From positions 1 through 25,034 of the forward strand of contig CBDUNM010000061.1 in the NCBI GenBank assembly GCA_965368585.1: a stretch of DNA of 25,034 bases, written 5' to 3'. The stretch's first letter is position 1. Each line of letters starts with the position of its first letter. Both the position numbers and the translations under genes were made by a program. Shown in pieces: positions 15,377 to 22,861 of the stretch. The notes beneath the pieces are model-generated. The model was not told where the DNA came from. It made no database searches and saw nothing but the letters and a program-made list of their open reading frames with translations. This DNA is from JARRQB01 sp965368585. GTDB lineage: Bacteria; Pseudomonadota; Gammaproteobacteria; Chromatiales; Chromatiaceae.

Positions 15377-16930
15377 TTATTCGACCGGTCGCGCCGTTGC
15401 GACCGCGGCGCCGTAGCCACGGGCGCTGTCTTCGTCCAACGGACCGATACGCGAAGTCACTACGCGCTGCTCGCCCGGCTGCAGCGCCCCGCGTAGCCGG
15501 TAAGTGGCCTCTTGTCGCAGACCCGACGCGGTGCGACGGCCCAAAATCACCGTCACGCCCTCGACCGCTACAGACGCCTGATTGCGCACCGCCACACTCA
15601 AATAACCGTCTCGGTTGATGCCCAGACCCAGCTCTATATAGCGGTTGGGGGTTTGCCTGTTACCGAGCTTGGCCAAATCGCGCTTGGCAACCGCCGCGAC
15701 CGGCGATTGGGTCGCCGCGGCCTGCTGCAAATAGGTGAGAGCTTCGTTGCGGTCGCCGCTGTCGAGGGCAACCCGTCCCAAGCCGTATTTGCCTTCGGCG
15801 GTCGGGAGCAAATCCAGACTGCGCTTGAAATCCGTTTTCGCGCCATCGACATCGCCAAGTTCACGCCTGACGAAACCGCGCGTCAAAAAGTGCTTGAAGT
15901 AGTTCGCATTGGCTTCTACGGCCCGGTTGTAGGCCGCCAAAGCCGACTTGTTGTCGCCCTGTTCGGTCAACAAATCGCCGCGCAGGCCGTGAAACAGCGA
16001 TTCACGCGGCTCGATACTTATCGCCTTGTCGACCAGTGAGCGCGCCTTGGCCAACTGACCCGCTTTGAGTGCTTTTTGGGCCTCGTCGTAGGCCTCGTAC
16101 GCGGGCTTGGTTTTTCTCAAATAAGCCGTCATGCGTTGATAGCGATCACGCCCGATTTCACCGCCCTTGGCGCCTAGTTCCCGCACCGTGGACAGGTTGT
16201 TGGCGACGCGTTCCTGCGAAGGCGGGTGGCTGGCGAACAAGCCGTTCAACCAGTCCTGGTGCTTGCCTTCCGCCAGCCGCACGAAGGTCTTCTGCAGATC
16301 GACCGCGGCGGCCGGATCGTAACCGGCGCGCGCCATGTACCGCATCCCGTAGTAGTCGGCTTCGCGTTCGGCGTCACGGCCGTATTTCTGCTCCGTCAAA
16401 CTCGCACCCAGTTGCGCACCCGTCATGGCCAGGTCGCGATAACCGGAATCCCCCAAGGCAATGCTCGCGGCTATCAGCGCGCCCTGCGTCAATACGCCGC
16501 GCTGCATTCCCAGGGCGCTGTGGCGCGCGGCTGCATGCACGATTTCGTGCCCCAGCACGGCGGCCAGTTCCGCTTCACTTTCCAACTCCACCAACAGACC
16601 GCGATTGAGCGCGATCTTGCCTCCCGGCAACGCCCAGGCGTTGGGCGACGAGTCGTTGATGACGCTGAACTCGTAGGGCAGCTTGCGGTCGCTGACCCGC
16701 GCCAGTCGCTCGCCGACATCACGCACATAGCGGGTCAGGGCGGGGTCCAGGGCGTAATCACCGCCTTCCGCCTGGCGATAGGGACCGTAGTTTTGGCGGC
16801 CGATCGCCAGTTCCTGTTCGGTCGAAACGAACGACAGCTCCTGCTCACCGGTCACCGGATTGACCGCACAGCCGCCAATGATCAGCGCAGTCAAGGCGAG
16901 ACTGGCCAGAAAGACGAGACTTTTTTGCAT
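15377..16930 (-). CDS. M48 metalloprotease lipoprotein with TPR domain (BepA-like)
   Basis: A 517-residue envelope zinc protease. The signal ends in a lipobox (LIIGGC, Cys21), so it is probably an outer-membrane lipoprotein. The zinc site HEIVH is at 128-132 and the third ligand is in EREAD (188-192). Conserved M48 surroundings include NAWALPGGKIALNRGLL and FASHPPSQERV. A tetratricopeptide-repeat stretch covers about 275-410, followed by a ~100-residue C-terminal beta-rich part not found in E. coli BepA. E. coli BepA (about 487 residues) degrades misassembled outer-membrane barrels such as LptD, so a similar quality-control role is likely. Its ribosome site (GAGGAG) is formed by the last codons and stop of yjbQ, so the two are tightly linked. 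Confidence 0.93.
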   Translation of the reverse strand: MQKSLVFLASLALTALIIGGCAVNPVTGEQELSFVSTEQELAIGRQNYGPYRQAEGGDYALDPALTRYVRDVGERLARVSDRKLPYEFSVINDSSPNAWALPGGKIALNRGLLVELESEAELAAVLGHEIVHAAARHSALGMQRGVLTQGALIAASIALGDSGYRDLAMTGAQLGASLTEQKYGRDAEREADYYGMRYMARAGYDPAAAVDLQKTFVRLAEGKHQDWLNGLFASHPPSQERVANNLSTVRELGAKGGEIGRDRYQRMTAYLRKTKPAYEAYDEAQKALKAGQLAKARSLVDKAISIEPRESLFHGLRGDLLTEQGDNKSALAAYNRAVEANANYFKHFLTRGFVRRELGDVDGAKTDFKRSLDLLPTAEGKYGLGRVALDSGDRNEALTYLQQAAATQSPVAAVAKRDLAKLGNRQTPNRYIELGLGINRDGYLSVAVRNQASVAVEGVTVILGRRTASGLRQEATYRLRGALQPGEQRVVTSRIGPLDEDSARGYGAAVATARPVE

Positions 16931-16935
16931 GGTGT

Positions 16936-17352
16936 TTACTCCTCAGGCCTATCGGCGACAATACTGCAGACGACACGCCGATCGCTTCGCGGCCCATCGA
17001 ACTCGCAGAAGAAGATGTTCTGCCAGCGCGACAATCCCAACCGACCATCCAATAGCGGAATAGTTTCCGATGGGCCCACCAACCCCGCTTTGAGGTGCGC
17101 GTCGCCGTTGCCATCCTGCGCGTCGTGCAACCAGACGCCGCGCGGTATGATCTTGCGCAGCAAATTGATCACATCCGTTTGTACGCTGTCATCCCAGTTT
17201 TCCTGGATCATGATGGCGCCCGTAGCGCCTTGCGCGTAAACGTTGACCAATCCGTCGCGGATGCCGCTGCGAGCCACCGCGGCGCCGACCTGCGCGGTAA
17301 TGTCGACCAGCGTTTCACGCTGCTCCGTACTCAGCTCGATAACCTCACGCAT
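16936..17352 (-). CDS. yjbQ: YjbQ/UPF0047 family protein
   Basis: A 138-residue cytoplasmic protein of the YjbQ (UPF0047) family. The family shows weak thiamine phosphate synthase activity in E. coli, and its physiological role is unsettled. The conserved stretches are ENWDDSVQTD (51-60), GDAHLKAGLVGPSETIPLL (about 83-101) and RLGLSRWQNIFFCEFDGP (about 104-121). The usual HT(T/S)A before the ENAD-like motif reads QGAT here, so one commonly conserved His is missing in that loop; the AHLKA His remains. The ATG overlaps the mazG stop by 8 bases. Placement next to a thiamine-type Nudix gene may be meaningful. Confidence 0.88.
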   Translation of the reverse strand: MREVIELSTEQRETLVDITAQVGAAVARSGIRDGLVNVYAQGATGAIMIQENWDDSVQTDVINLLRKIIPRGVWLHDAQDGNGDAHLKAGLVGPSETIPLLDGRLGLSRWQNIFFCEFDGPRSDRRVVCSIVADRPEE

Positions 17353-18148
17353 CGCGCCGCTCCGCGCGCTTTACCGCTTCCCAGGCGGCCTCGAGCTGAT
17401 CGAGGTCGAGATCGGCCGGAGATGAGTTGTCCCGCTCCAGTAGCAGACGTTCCATGCCGCGAAATCGATCTTCGAATTTTCTGCCGGCACGCCGCAACGC
17501 CTGTTCGGCGTCGACCCCCAGCAGCCGGGTCACGTTGACCATCGCGAACAACATGTCACCGAGCTCTTCCTCGATATGCGCCGGATCGCCACCGGCAACA
17601 GCCGCCTCGATCTCGTCAAGCTCTTCGCGCGTCTTGTCGAATGCGCCAGAGGCATCGGGCCAATCGAAGCCCACTCGGGCCGCCCGTCGCTGCAGTTTCT
17701 CCGCTCTGACCAAGGCCGGCAGCGCGCCGGCGACTCCATCCATCTGGCTGACCGGCGCGGCGAGCGCGTGCTTCGCCTCGCGCTCGTCACGTTTGGCCTT
17801 CTCCCATGACTCGCGCAACTGCGCGTCGTCACGATAATCGGCGTCGCCGAACACATGAGGATGACGGCGCAACATCTTCTGGCAGATGCCTTCGGCAACC
17901 GTATTGAAATCGAATTCGCCTTGTTCCTTGGCCATGCGCGCATGGAAGACGACCTGAAACAGCAGGTCGCCGAGTTCGTCGCGTAACTCCTGCATATCAC
18001 CGCCCTCGATGGCGTCTGCCACTTCGTAGGCTTCTTCAAGGGTGTAAGGGAGGATGGTGTGAAAATTCTGCTTGAGATCCCATGGGCAGCCGCTGGCGGG
18101 ATCGCGTAGACGATCCATGATTTCAATCAGCTGTTCGATGGCTTGCAT
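17345..18148 (-). CDS. mazG: Nucleoside triphosphate pyrophosphohydrolase MazG
   Basis: A 267-residue all-helical cytoplasmic enzyme that hydrolyses (d)NTPs to NMP and pyrophosphate, a housecleaning activity that in E. coli also lowers ppGpp. Two MazG repeats are visible. The N-terminal one has CPWDLKQNFHTI, EEAYEV (38-43) and ELRDELGDLLFQVVFHA (54-70). The C-terminal one has EELDEIEAA and EEELGDMLFAMVNVTR. The acidic residues for magnesium (Glu38, Glu39, Glu42, Glu58, Asp61) are in place. Length matches E. coli MazG (263). It lies between hinT (52-base gap) and yjbQ (8-base overlap). No mazEF toxin genes are nearby. Confidence 0.96.
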   Translation of the reverse strand: MQAIEQLIEIMDRLRDPASGCPWDLKQNFHTILPYTLEEAYEVADAIEGGDMQELRDELGDLLFQVVFHARMAKEQGEFDFNTVAEGICQKMLRRHPHVFGDADYRDDAQLRESWEKAKRDEREAKHALAAPVSQMDGVAGALPALVRAEKLQRRAARVGFDWPDASGAFDKTREELDEIEAAVAGGDPAHIEEELGDMLFAMVNVTRLLGVDAEQALRRAGRKFEDRFRGMERLLLERDNSSPADLDLDQLEAAWEAVKRAERRDA

Positions 18149-18200
18149 ACGTTGAGCGTGGTGGTTTCAGATCGTCGTCGTTCGGCTGCGCGTGTTGCGC

Positions 18201-18545
18201 TCAGCCCGGCGGCCAGCCCATACGACGTCCGCCCAGGACATGCAGATGAAGGTGAAAAACCACTTGCCCGGCTTCCCGGTTGCAGTTGAACACGGTGCGA
18301 TAACCCGCTTCGGCAAGACCTTCCTGGGCCGCAACGGTCTTGGCCGCCAGAAACATTTTTCCCACCAGCGATGCGTCGCCGGGTGTGAGATCGTTGATGG
18401 TCGCGATATGCTCGCGCGGAATCACCAGCACGTGCGTAGGTGCTTGCGGATCGATATCGCGAAAAGCCACCACGTCGTCGTCCTGATAGACGAAGTTCGC
18501 GGGTATTTCTTCGGCCAGAATTTTACAGAACAGACAGTCGCTCAT
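18201..18545 (-). CDS. hinT: HIT-family purine nucleoside phosphoramidase HinT
   Basis: A 114-residue histidine-triad protein of the HINT branch, which cleaves purine nucleoside phosphoramidates and adenylated lysine derivatives such as lysyl-AMP. The HIT motif HLHLHVLGG spans 98-106, with His100 as the expected nucleophile. CLFCKI near the N-terminus and NREAGQVVFHLH are typical of the bacterial form. E. coli HinT is 119 residues. A good ribosome site (GAAGGGAG) precedes the ATG at 18545. It lies 35 bases after recR on the same strand. Confidence 0.95.
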   Translation of the reverse strand: MSDCLFCKILAEEIPANFVYQDDDVVAFRDIDPQAPTHVLVIPREHIATINDLTPGDASLVGKMFLAAKTVAAQEGLAEAGYRTVFNCNREAGQVVFHLHLHVLGGRRMGWPPG

Positions 18546-18580
18546 CCGTTGCTCCCTTCGTTTATCTTATGGCTGCCCGG

Positions 18581-19177
18581 CTAGACCCTCAGGCGACCCG
18601 CAAACGCGTGCGCCAGGGTGCCACCGTCAACAAACTCTAATTCACCGCCCAACGGGACGCCATGGGCAATTCGCGTTGCCCGGATGCCACATGCACGGGC
18701 CATTTCACCGATGTAGTGCGCGGTGGCCTCGCCTTCCACCGTCGGATTGGTCGCCAGAATCACTTCGTTCAACCGCCCCTCCTCCAGCCGCGCCTGCAAG
18801 CGATCCAGGCCAAGCTCTTTCGGTCCGAGTCCGTCCAGGGGCGACAGCCGCCCACCCAGGACGAAGTAACGCCCGCTAAAGCCCGTCGCCTGCTCGATGG
18901 CGAGCACGTCGATCGGCGATTCGACGATGCACAACAGGCTTTCGTCGCGCTTGGGGTTGGCGCACAGTGGGCAGACGTCGCTCTCAGTGAAGGTACGGCA
19001 CACCCTGCAATGTCCGACACGCTCGACAGTTTCCGCCAGTATTTCGGCAAGCCGCCGCCCCCCCGCACGATCGCGCTCCAGCACGTGGAAGGCCATGCGC
19101 TGCGCCGATTTGGGGCCGACGCCCGGCAGACAGCGCAATGCGTCGATCAGTTGTTCGAGCAGGGGCGAATCGGTCAC
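18581..19177 (-). CDS. recR: Recombination mediator RecR
   Basis: A 198-residue protein of the RecFOR pathway, which loads RecA on single-stranded gaps during repair. It has a helix-hairpin-helix (LPGVGPKSAQRMAFHVL, 17-33), a four-cysteine zinc finger (Cys57, Cys60, Cys69, Cys72) and a Toprim domain (about 80-175) containing VESPIDVLAIE and ATNPTVEGEATAHYI. E. coli RecR is 201. It starts with GTG at 19177, four bases after the ybaB stop, the usual ybaB-recR pairing. Confidence 0.97.
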   Translation of the reverse strand: MTDSPLLEQLIDALRCLPGVGPKSAQRMAFHVLERDRAGGRRLAEILAETVERVGHCRVCRTFTESDVCPLCANPKRDESLLCIVESPIDVLAIEQATGFSGRYFVLGGRLSPLDGLGPKELGLDRLQARLEEGRLNEVILATNPTVEGEATAHYIGEMARACGIRATRIAHGVPLGGELEFVDGGTLAHAFAGRLRV

Positions 19178-19181
19178 CGGA

Positions 19182-19508
19182 TCAGAACGGGAGCTTCATT
19201 CCGGGCGGGAGATTCAGGCCAGCCGTCAGGCCCGACATCTGCTCTTTAGTTTGCTCCTCGATGCGGTGCACCGCGTCGTTGCAGGCGGCGGCGATCAGAT
19301 CCTCCAGCATCTCTTTATCGTCGTTCATCAACGTGGGATCGAGCTCCACGCTTTTGACCTCGTGACGACCGTTCATCGTGACCTTGACCAAGCCGCCGCC
19401 GGCTTCACCCACGATCGTCGCGCGCGCGAGCTCCTCCTGGGCGCGCTGCATCTCCTCCTGCATTTTCTGAGCCTGTTTCATCAGGTTGCCGATTCCGCCT
19501 TTCATCAT
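19182..19508 (-). CDS. ybaB: YbaB/EbfC nucleoid-associated protein
   Basis: A 108-residue DNA-binding protein that forms tweezer-like dimers and associates with the nucleoid. It is nearly collinear with E. coli YbaB (109 residues): GGIGNLMKQAQKMQEEMQ, GGGLVKVTMNGRHEVKSVELDP, DKEMLEDLIAAACNDAVHRIEE and LPPGMKLPF. Two ATGs are adjacent (19508 and 19505); 19508 is chosen for its distance of 7 bases from GAGGA. The open frame to 19610 adds unlike residues. The TACAAT hexamer at 19541-19536 (minus strand) is a -10-like box without a clear -35. The gene is separated from dnaX by 225 bases rather than the very short gap seen in E. coli, so it may have its own promoter. Confidence 0.95.
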   Translation of the reverse strand: MMKGGIGNLMKQAQKMQEEMQRAQEELARATIVGEAGGGLVKVTMNGRHEVKSVELDPTLMNDDKEMLEDLIAAACNDAVHRIEEQTKEQMSGLTAGLNLPPGMKLPF

Positions 19509-19733
19509 GTTCTTGTCCTCAGGTAACGGGATTGGATTGTAAAGTCCGGTCGGGCATAGTGCAGCATACCGGATCGCAGTGACAGGATAGCGGGTCCGCA
19601 CCGGCGGCAACGCTCCACCGACCCGCCGGGTAATAGTAAGTCCAGTGGCCCGAGAGCAACCATTGTATAAATTAACTCTTTAATGCGCCGATCGGATACT
19701 CTTGACTGACGATCAAATGGGGTCAGAAACGCT

Positions 19734-21371
19734 TCAATTCAAATCGGGTTTCGCGACTGGTCGTATCGAGTCCTCCACCAGCTCGGCGTCGAAGTTCTCT
19801 GCCACGGCCCGCACCAGCGGGTCGTTGCGCATCGCCTCGACGGCGTCTCGCTGGCGTTGAGCGTGCTCTCGCTGAGCGCGTTGCGCAGGCGTTTCAACGT
19901 CAGCCGCCGCTACTACCAGGGTGATGCGCAGCTCCCGTCGCGCGTAATCCCGCAGCGCGGCCCGCAGCCCGGCTTCCGCCTTAGATCCCACGAGACCCGC
20001 GCAGGCCGGATCGACGCGCAACTCCAGCGCTTCACCGTCCCATTGCCCGAGAGAGCAGTTGCCGGCCAGCTGCGCGGCCATGCCGCCCAGTTCAAGTTGC
20101 GCTATGACCCGATGCCAGTCACCGAAATCGACCCCATCCGAAGCGGTTTCGAGCGGCGCGTGTTCGGATACGTCGGCTGCGACAACCGTTTTCACAGCGG
20201 CGGGACCCCCGGGACCCCGCGTCGGCGGGGGTGGATCTTGGGTCACGCTGGCGGGGGTCGGCGCGCGCCGTTGAGCACCGCCGGCGGCGTCGGGACGGAA
20301 CGCGATCATGCGCAGCAGGGTCATCTCAAATCCGGAACGTGGGTCCGGCGCCAGAGGCAGATCGCGCTGCCCGAGTACCCCGATCTGGTAATACAACTGG
20401 ACGTCTTCGCGCCCGATTTGCTGCGCCAGCGCCTGTATCCGCTCGATATCACCCCAACTGGGGTCGGAGGCATCCGGCACCGTCTGAATCACCGCAAGAC
20501 GGTGCAGTAGCGTCAGCAGATCCCCCAGCGTCCCGGCGAAATCGGGCGCCTGTTGGCTCAGATCGTCGATCAGTTGCAGGGCGCGGCCGCCGTCTCCGGC
20601 ATGCACCGCCGCCAGCAGATCCGGCAACCGGTCGATCGCGGCGACGCCCAGCATCGCTTTGACCTCGTCCTCGTTGACCGCACCCCCGCCAAACCCGATG
20701 GACTGGTCCAGCAGACTCAATCCGTCACGCATGCTGCCGTCCGCGGCGCGCGCCAGTAAAAACAACGCCGGCGTCTCGTAAGCGACGTCCTCCGCCGCCA
20801 GAATCCGCTCGAACTGACCTTGAATCTGATCAATCGGGAGCCGTTTCAAATTGAATTGCAGGCAACGCGACAACACGGTGACCGGTACTTTCTGCGGATC
20901 TGTGGTCGCCAGCACAAACTTCACGTGGGGCGGCGGCTCCTCCAGAGTTTTGAGCAGGGCGTTGAAACTGGAATCGGAAAACATGTGCACCTCGTCAATG
21001 AGGTACACCTTATATCGGCCCCGCACCGGCGCATAAGGCACTTGGTCCAGCAATTCACGGGTTTGATCGACCTTGGTCCGCGACGCGGCATCGACTTCCA
21101 GGAGGTCGACGAACCGGCCTTCGTCGATCTCGCGGCAACTGCCACAACTACCGCAAGGTTTTGACGTTACGCCGACTTCGCAATTCAGGGACTTAGCCAG
21201 AATCCGCGCAATGGTGGTTTTGCCCACGCCGCGCGTGCCGGTAAGCAAATAGGCGTGGTGCAGCCGTTCGTGATCCAACGCATTGCTGAGGGCACGCACC
21301 ACATGTTCTTGCCCGACGACGTCGGCGAAGTTTCCGGGGCGCCATTTTCGGGCTAAAACCTGATAAGACAT
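19734..21371 (-). CDS. dnaX: DNA polymerase III subunit tau/gamma
   Basis: A 545-residue AAA+ clamp-loader subunit of the replisome. It opens with MSYQVLARKWRP, the family start, so ATG 21371 is used even though no ribosome site is clear. Walker A is GTRGVGKT (45-52), the zinc module is Cys64, Cys73, Cys76 and Cys79, Walker B is LIDEVH (124-129) and the SRC sensor is at 168-170. A Pro/Gly-rich linker follows at about 375-410, then a tau-specific C-terminal region with a short domain V (about 430-545). E. coli tau is 643. I see no A6G-type slippery site in the linker, so a gamma form by frameshifting is not predicted from sequence. Confidence 0.97.
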   Translation of the reverse strand: MSYQVLARKWRPGNFADVVGQEHVVRALSNALDHERLHHAYLLTGTRGVGKTTIARILAKSLNCEVGVTSKPCGSCGSCREIDEGRFVDLLEVDAASRTKVDQTRELLDQVPYAPVRGRYKVYLIDEVHMFSDSSFNALLKTLEEPPPHVKFVLATTDPQKVPVTVLSRCLQFNLKRLPIDQIQGQFERILAAEDVAYETPALFLLARAADGSMRDGLSLLDQSIGFGGGAVNEDEVKAMLGVAAIDRLPDLLAAVHAGDGGRALQLIDDLSQQAPDFAGTLGDLLTLLHRLAVIQTVPDASDPSWGDIERIQALAQQIGREDVQLYYQIGVLGQRDLPLAPDPRSGFEMTLLRMIAFRPDAAGGAQRRAPTPASVTQDPPPPTRGPGGPAAVKTVVAADVSEHAPLETASDGVDFGDWHRVIAQLELGGMAAQLAGNCSLGQWDGEALELRVDPACAGLVGSKAEAGLRAALRDYARRELRITLVVAAADVETPAQRAQREHAQRQRDAVEAMRNDPLVRAVAENFDAELVEDSIRPVAKPDLN

Positions 21372-21468
21372 GAACGGGAACGCGTTGCCAACCAGCCCGA
21401 GAGTTTACAGCAACTGAGCGCTCTGGCACACAGGGCTCGGTAGGGTCCGCGCGCGCTCCAAAACTGGA

Positions 21469-21579
21469 GGCGAACCGCACCAGCCACACCCCGGCACACG
21501 CATTCACTGTTGCGGCTGCTCCCTTCCGGGCCTGACCGGGTTCACAGCTGAACGTTGCGGGGGAACCGATGCGGCCGCC
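21469..21579 (-). ncRNA. ffs: 4.5S / SRP RNA (small bacterial type)
   Basis: RNA component of the signal recognition particle that binds Ffh and targets inner-membrane proteins. On the minus strand it carries the diagnostic apical part GGTCAGGCCCGGAAGGGAGCAGCC with the GGAA tetraloop, flanked by CCCCGCAACG on the 5' side and GTGTGCCGGGGTG on the 3' side as in E. coli 4.5S RNA. The ends are placed where GGCGGCCGCA (5') pairs with TGCGGTTCGCC (3'), giving about 111 bases; E. coli is 114. A small CTCCA/TGGAG hairpin without T-run lies just 3'. It precedes dnaX on the same strand. Confidence 0.95.
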
Positions 21580-21610
21580 ATTAAGGGTGGCCGTCCAAGG
21601 CAAGCCTGGA

Positions 21611-21640
21611 ATTATGCCCCATCCGGGGCCGGGTTGTCAC
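21611..21640 (-). promoter_or_regulatory. Candidate sigma-70 promoter for ffs
   Basis: On the minus strand GTGACA (21640-21635; 5 of 6 for the -35), an 18-base spacer, then CATAAT (21616-21611; 5 of 6 for the -10). A start near 21604 would leave a ~25-base 5' leader before the mature RNA. E. coli pre-4.5S RNA has a leader of similar length that RNase P removes. Confidence 0.55.
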
Positions 21641-21686
21641 AAATCCCGGAAAGTTTTAGGCCGTCCATCGGCATCCCGGGATCGGC

Positions 21687-22517
21687 CTAGCTTTTCAGCG
21701 TCGATGCGCCACCCTTGCACATCGCCTCCAACCGATCAAGTTCAGCAGGCGTAAAGCCCGCGTCCAGGCGCGCTTCACGATGCAGTGGACAGCGTATGCC
21801 GCCTTTGAGAAATTCCGAGACCAGACGAAAGTAAGTCGCTTCCGGGTCCAGTTCGCGCGCGGCACAGGCGTAGCGAAACCAGCGGCTTCCCGCCGCTACA
21901 TGACGGATTTCGTCGCGCAGAATGATGTCCAGTATCGCGCAACTGGCATGATCGCCGATACGACGGAATTTATCCTGGATATCGGGCGTCACATCCAGGC
22001 CGCGCGCCTCCATGACACGCGGCACCAGGGCCATCCGGACCAGTACGTCATGGCGGGTCCTGACTGCGAGTTCCCACAGCCCGTCGTGCGCCGGAAAATC
22101 GCCGTAAGCGAAACCCAACGCGTGCAGCCGTTCGGTCAGCAACGAGAAATGATAGGCCTCTTCGGCGGCCACCCGCAGCCAGTCGCCATAATACGCGTCG
22201 GGCATATCTCGAAACCGAAACACTGCATCAATGGCCAGGTTGACGGCGTTGAATTCGATATGGGCGATGGCGTGCAGCATGGCCGCCTGGCCCTCGGAGG
22301 TACCCAGTCGCCGTTGCACTAGCTTTCTCGGCGCCACCAATTGCGGCAGCGACGGCCTTCCCGCCTCGCGCAACCCCTCGAGTCCGGCTGCCGGCTCGGG
22401 CAAACTAAGGCCCGCGTTCCAGTCTGCTCGCAGCGCCCTCACACGGCGCAGCTTAGCGTCGACTTCTTGTTCTGCCAGGCAATCCCGCGCCGCTTCGAAC
22501 AGGTTAATCGGCATCAT
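21687..22517 (-). CDS. DUF455 ferritin-like (probable di-iron) protein
   Basis: A 276-residue protein of the DUF455 family, which belongs to the ferritin-like helical-bundle group and is distantly related to the tRNA hydroxylase MiaE. Candidate metal ligands are arranged as expected: HIEFNAVNLAID (Glu88), AAEEAYHF (Glu119/Glu120, His123), VMEARGLD (Glu170) and LRDEIRHV (Glu203, His206). No signal or membrane segment. The substrate is unknown, and di-iron oxidase or hydroxylase activity is inference. Two adjacent ATGs (22517 and 22514) are possible starts. The gene stands alone, upstream of ffs on the same strand and divergent from the stator-like pair. Confidence 0.9.
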   Translation of the reverse strand: MMPINLFEAARDCLAEQEVDAKLRRVRALRADWNAGLSLPEPAAGLEGLREAGRPSLPQLVAPRKLVQRRLGTSEGQAAMLHAIAHIEFNAVNLAIDAVFRFRDMPDAYYGDWLRVAAEEAYHFSLLTERLHALGFAYGDFPAHDGLWELAVRTRHDVLVRMALVPRVMEARGLDVTPDIQDKFRRIGDHASCAILDIILRDEIRHVAAGSRWFRYACAARELDPEATYFRLVSEFLKGGIRCPLHREARLDAGFTPAELDRLEAMCKGGASTLKS

Positions 22518-22613
22518 TCACCGCGCAGCGCCGGACAGAAGGCCCGAACCGTCACGCGCCGTGAAACCGCGAGACCTAAAAACCCCGTCGACCTCGCTTT
22601 TCGGGATCGTGCG

Positions 22614-22642
22614 TTGTGATAGAGTTGGCCGAATCCTATGAC
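22614..22642 (+). promoter_or_regulatory. Candidate sigma-70 promoter for the stator-like pair
   Basis: TTGTGA (22614-22619) and TATGAC (22637-22642) are separated by exactly 17 bases; each matches its consensus hexamer at 4 of 6 positions. The predicted start is about 25 bases before the palindrome at 22674. Confidence 0.3.
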
Positions 22643-22673
22643 GCATGGGTATCGCCCTGGCTCCATACAGGTT

Positions 22674-22687
22674 AGCGCACGTGCGCT
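22674..22687. repeat. Perfect 14-bp palindrome, possible operator
   Basis: AGCGCACGTGCGCT is a perfect dyad with no loop, which suits a DNA-binding dimer better than an RNA hairpin. It lies in the leader of the MotA-like gene, just after the candidate promoter. Confidence 0.35.
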
Positions 22688-22861
22688 CAGATAACTGCCG
22701 ATCCGTGCGCCTGCGGACTTGCCGCGATCGTCCGCGCATGCGTTGGGAGCGATCGGTGATTTTTAAACGGAACACGTGGTAGCGAGCCCGGATTCGGTTC
22801 GACGTATACACCGCACATCATCACAGCCCATCCGCGGCGCCAACCCCGAGAGGGATACGTC

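Larger units (their letters stand above)
22518..22861 (+). other. 344-base divergent intergenic region
   Basis: This lies between the divergent DUF455 and MotA-like genes and no supported gene is seen in it. It holds a candidate plus-strand promoter (22614-22642), a perfect 14-bp palindrome (22674-22687) and a pair of CGATCG boxes (22725-22730 and 22750-22755) followed by GGTGATTTTTAAA, which resembles a weak attenuator. The leader of the MotA-like gene would be about 210 bases. Confidence 0.5.

Noticed and set aside
21643..21682. ATCCCGG/CCGGGAT inverted repeat as a DUF455 terminator
   Set aside because: The loop is 26 bases and the following T-run is only three bases, so it is too weak to call.
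22518..22811. Minus-strand frame of 97 codons in the DUF455 upstream region
   Set aside because: Arg-rich, composition-driven sequence without a ribosome site; it sits in a likely regulatory region.
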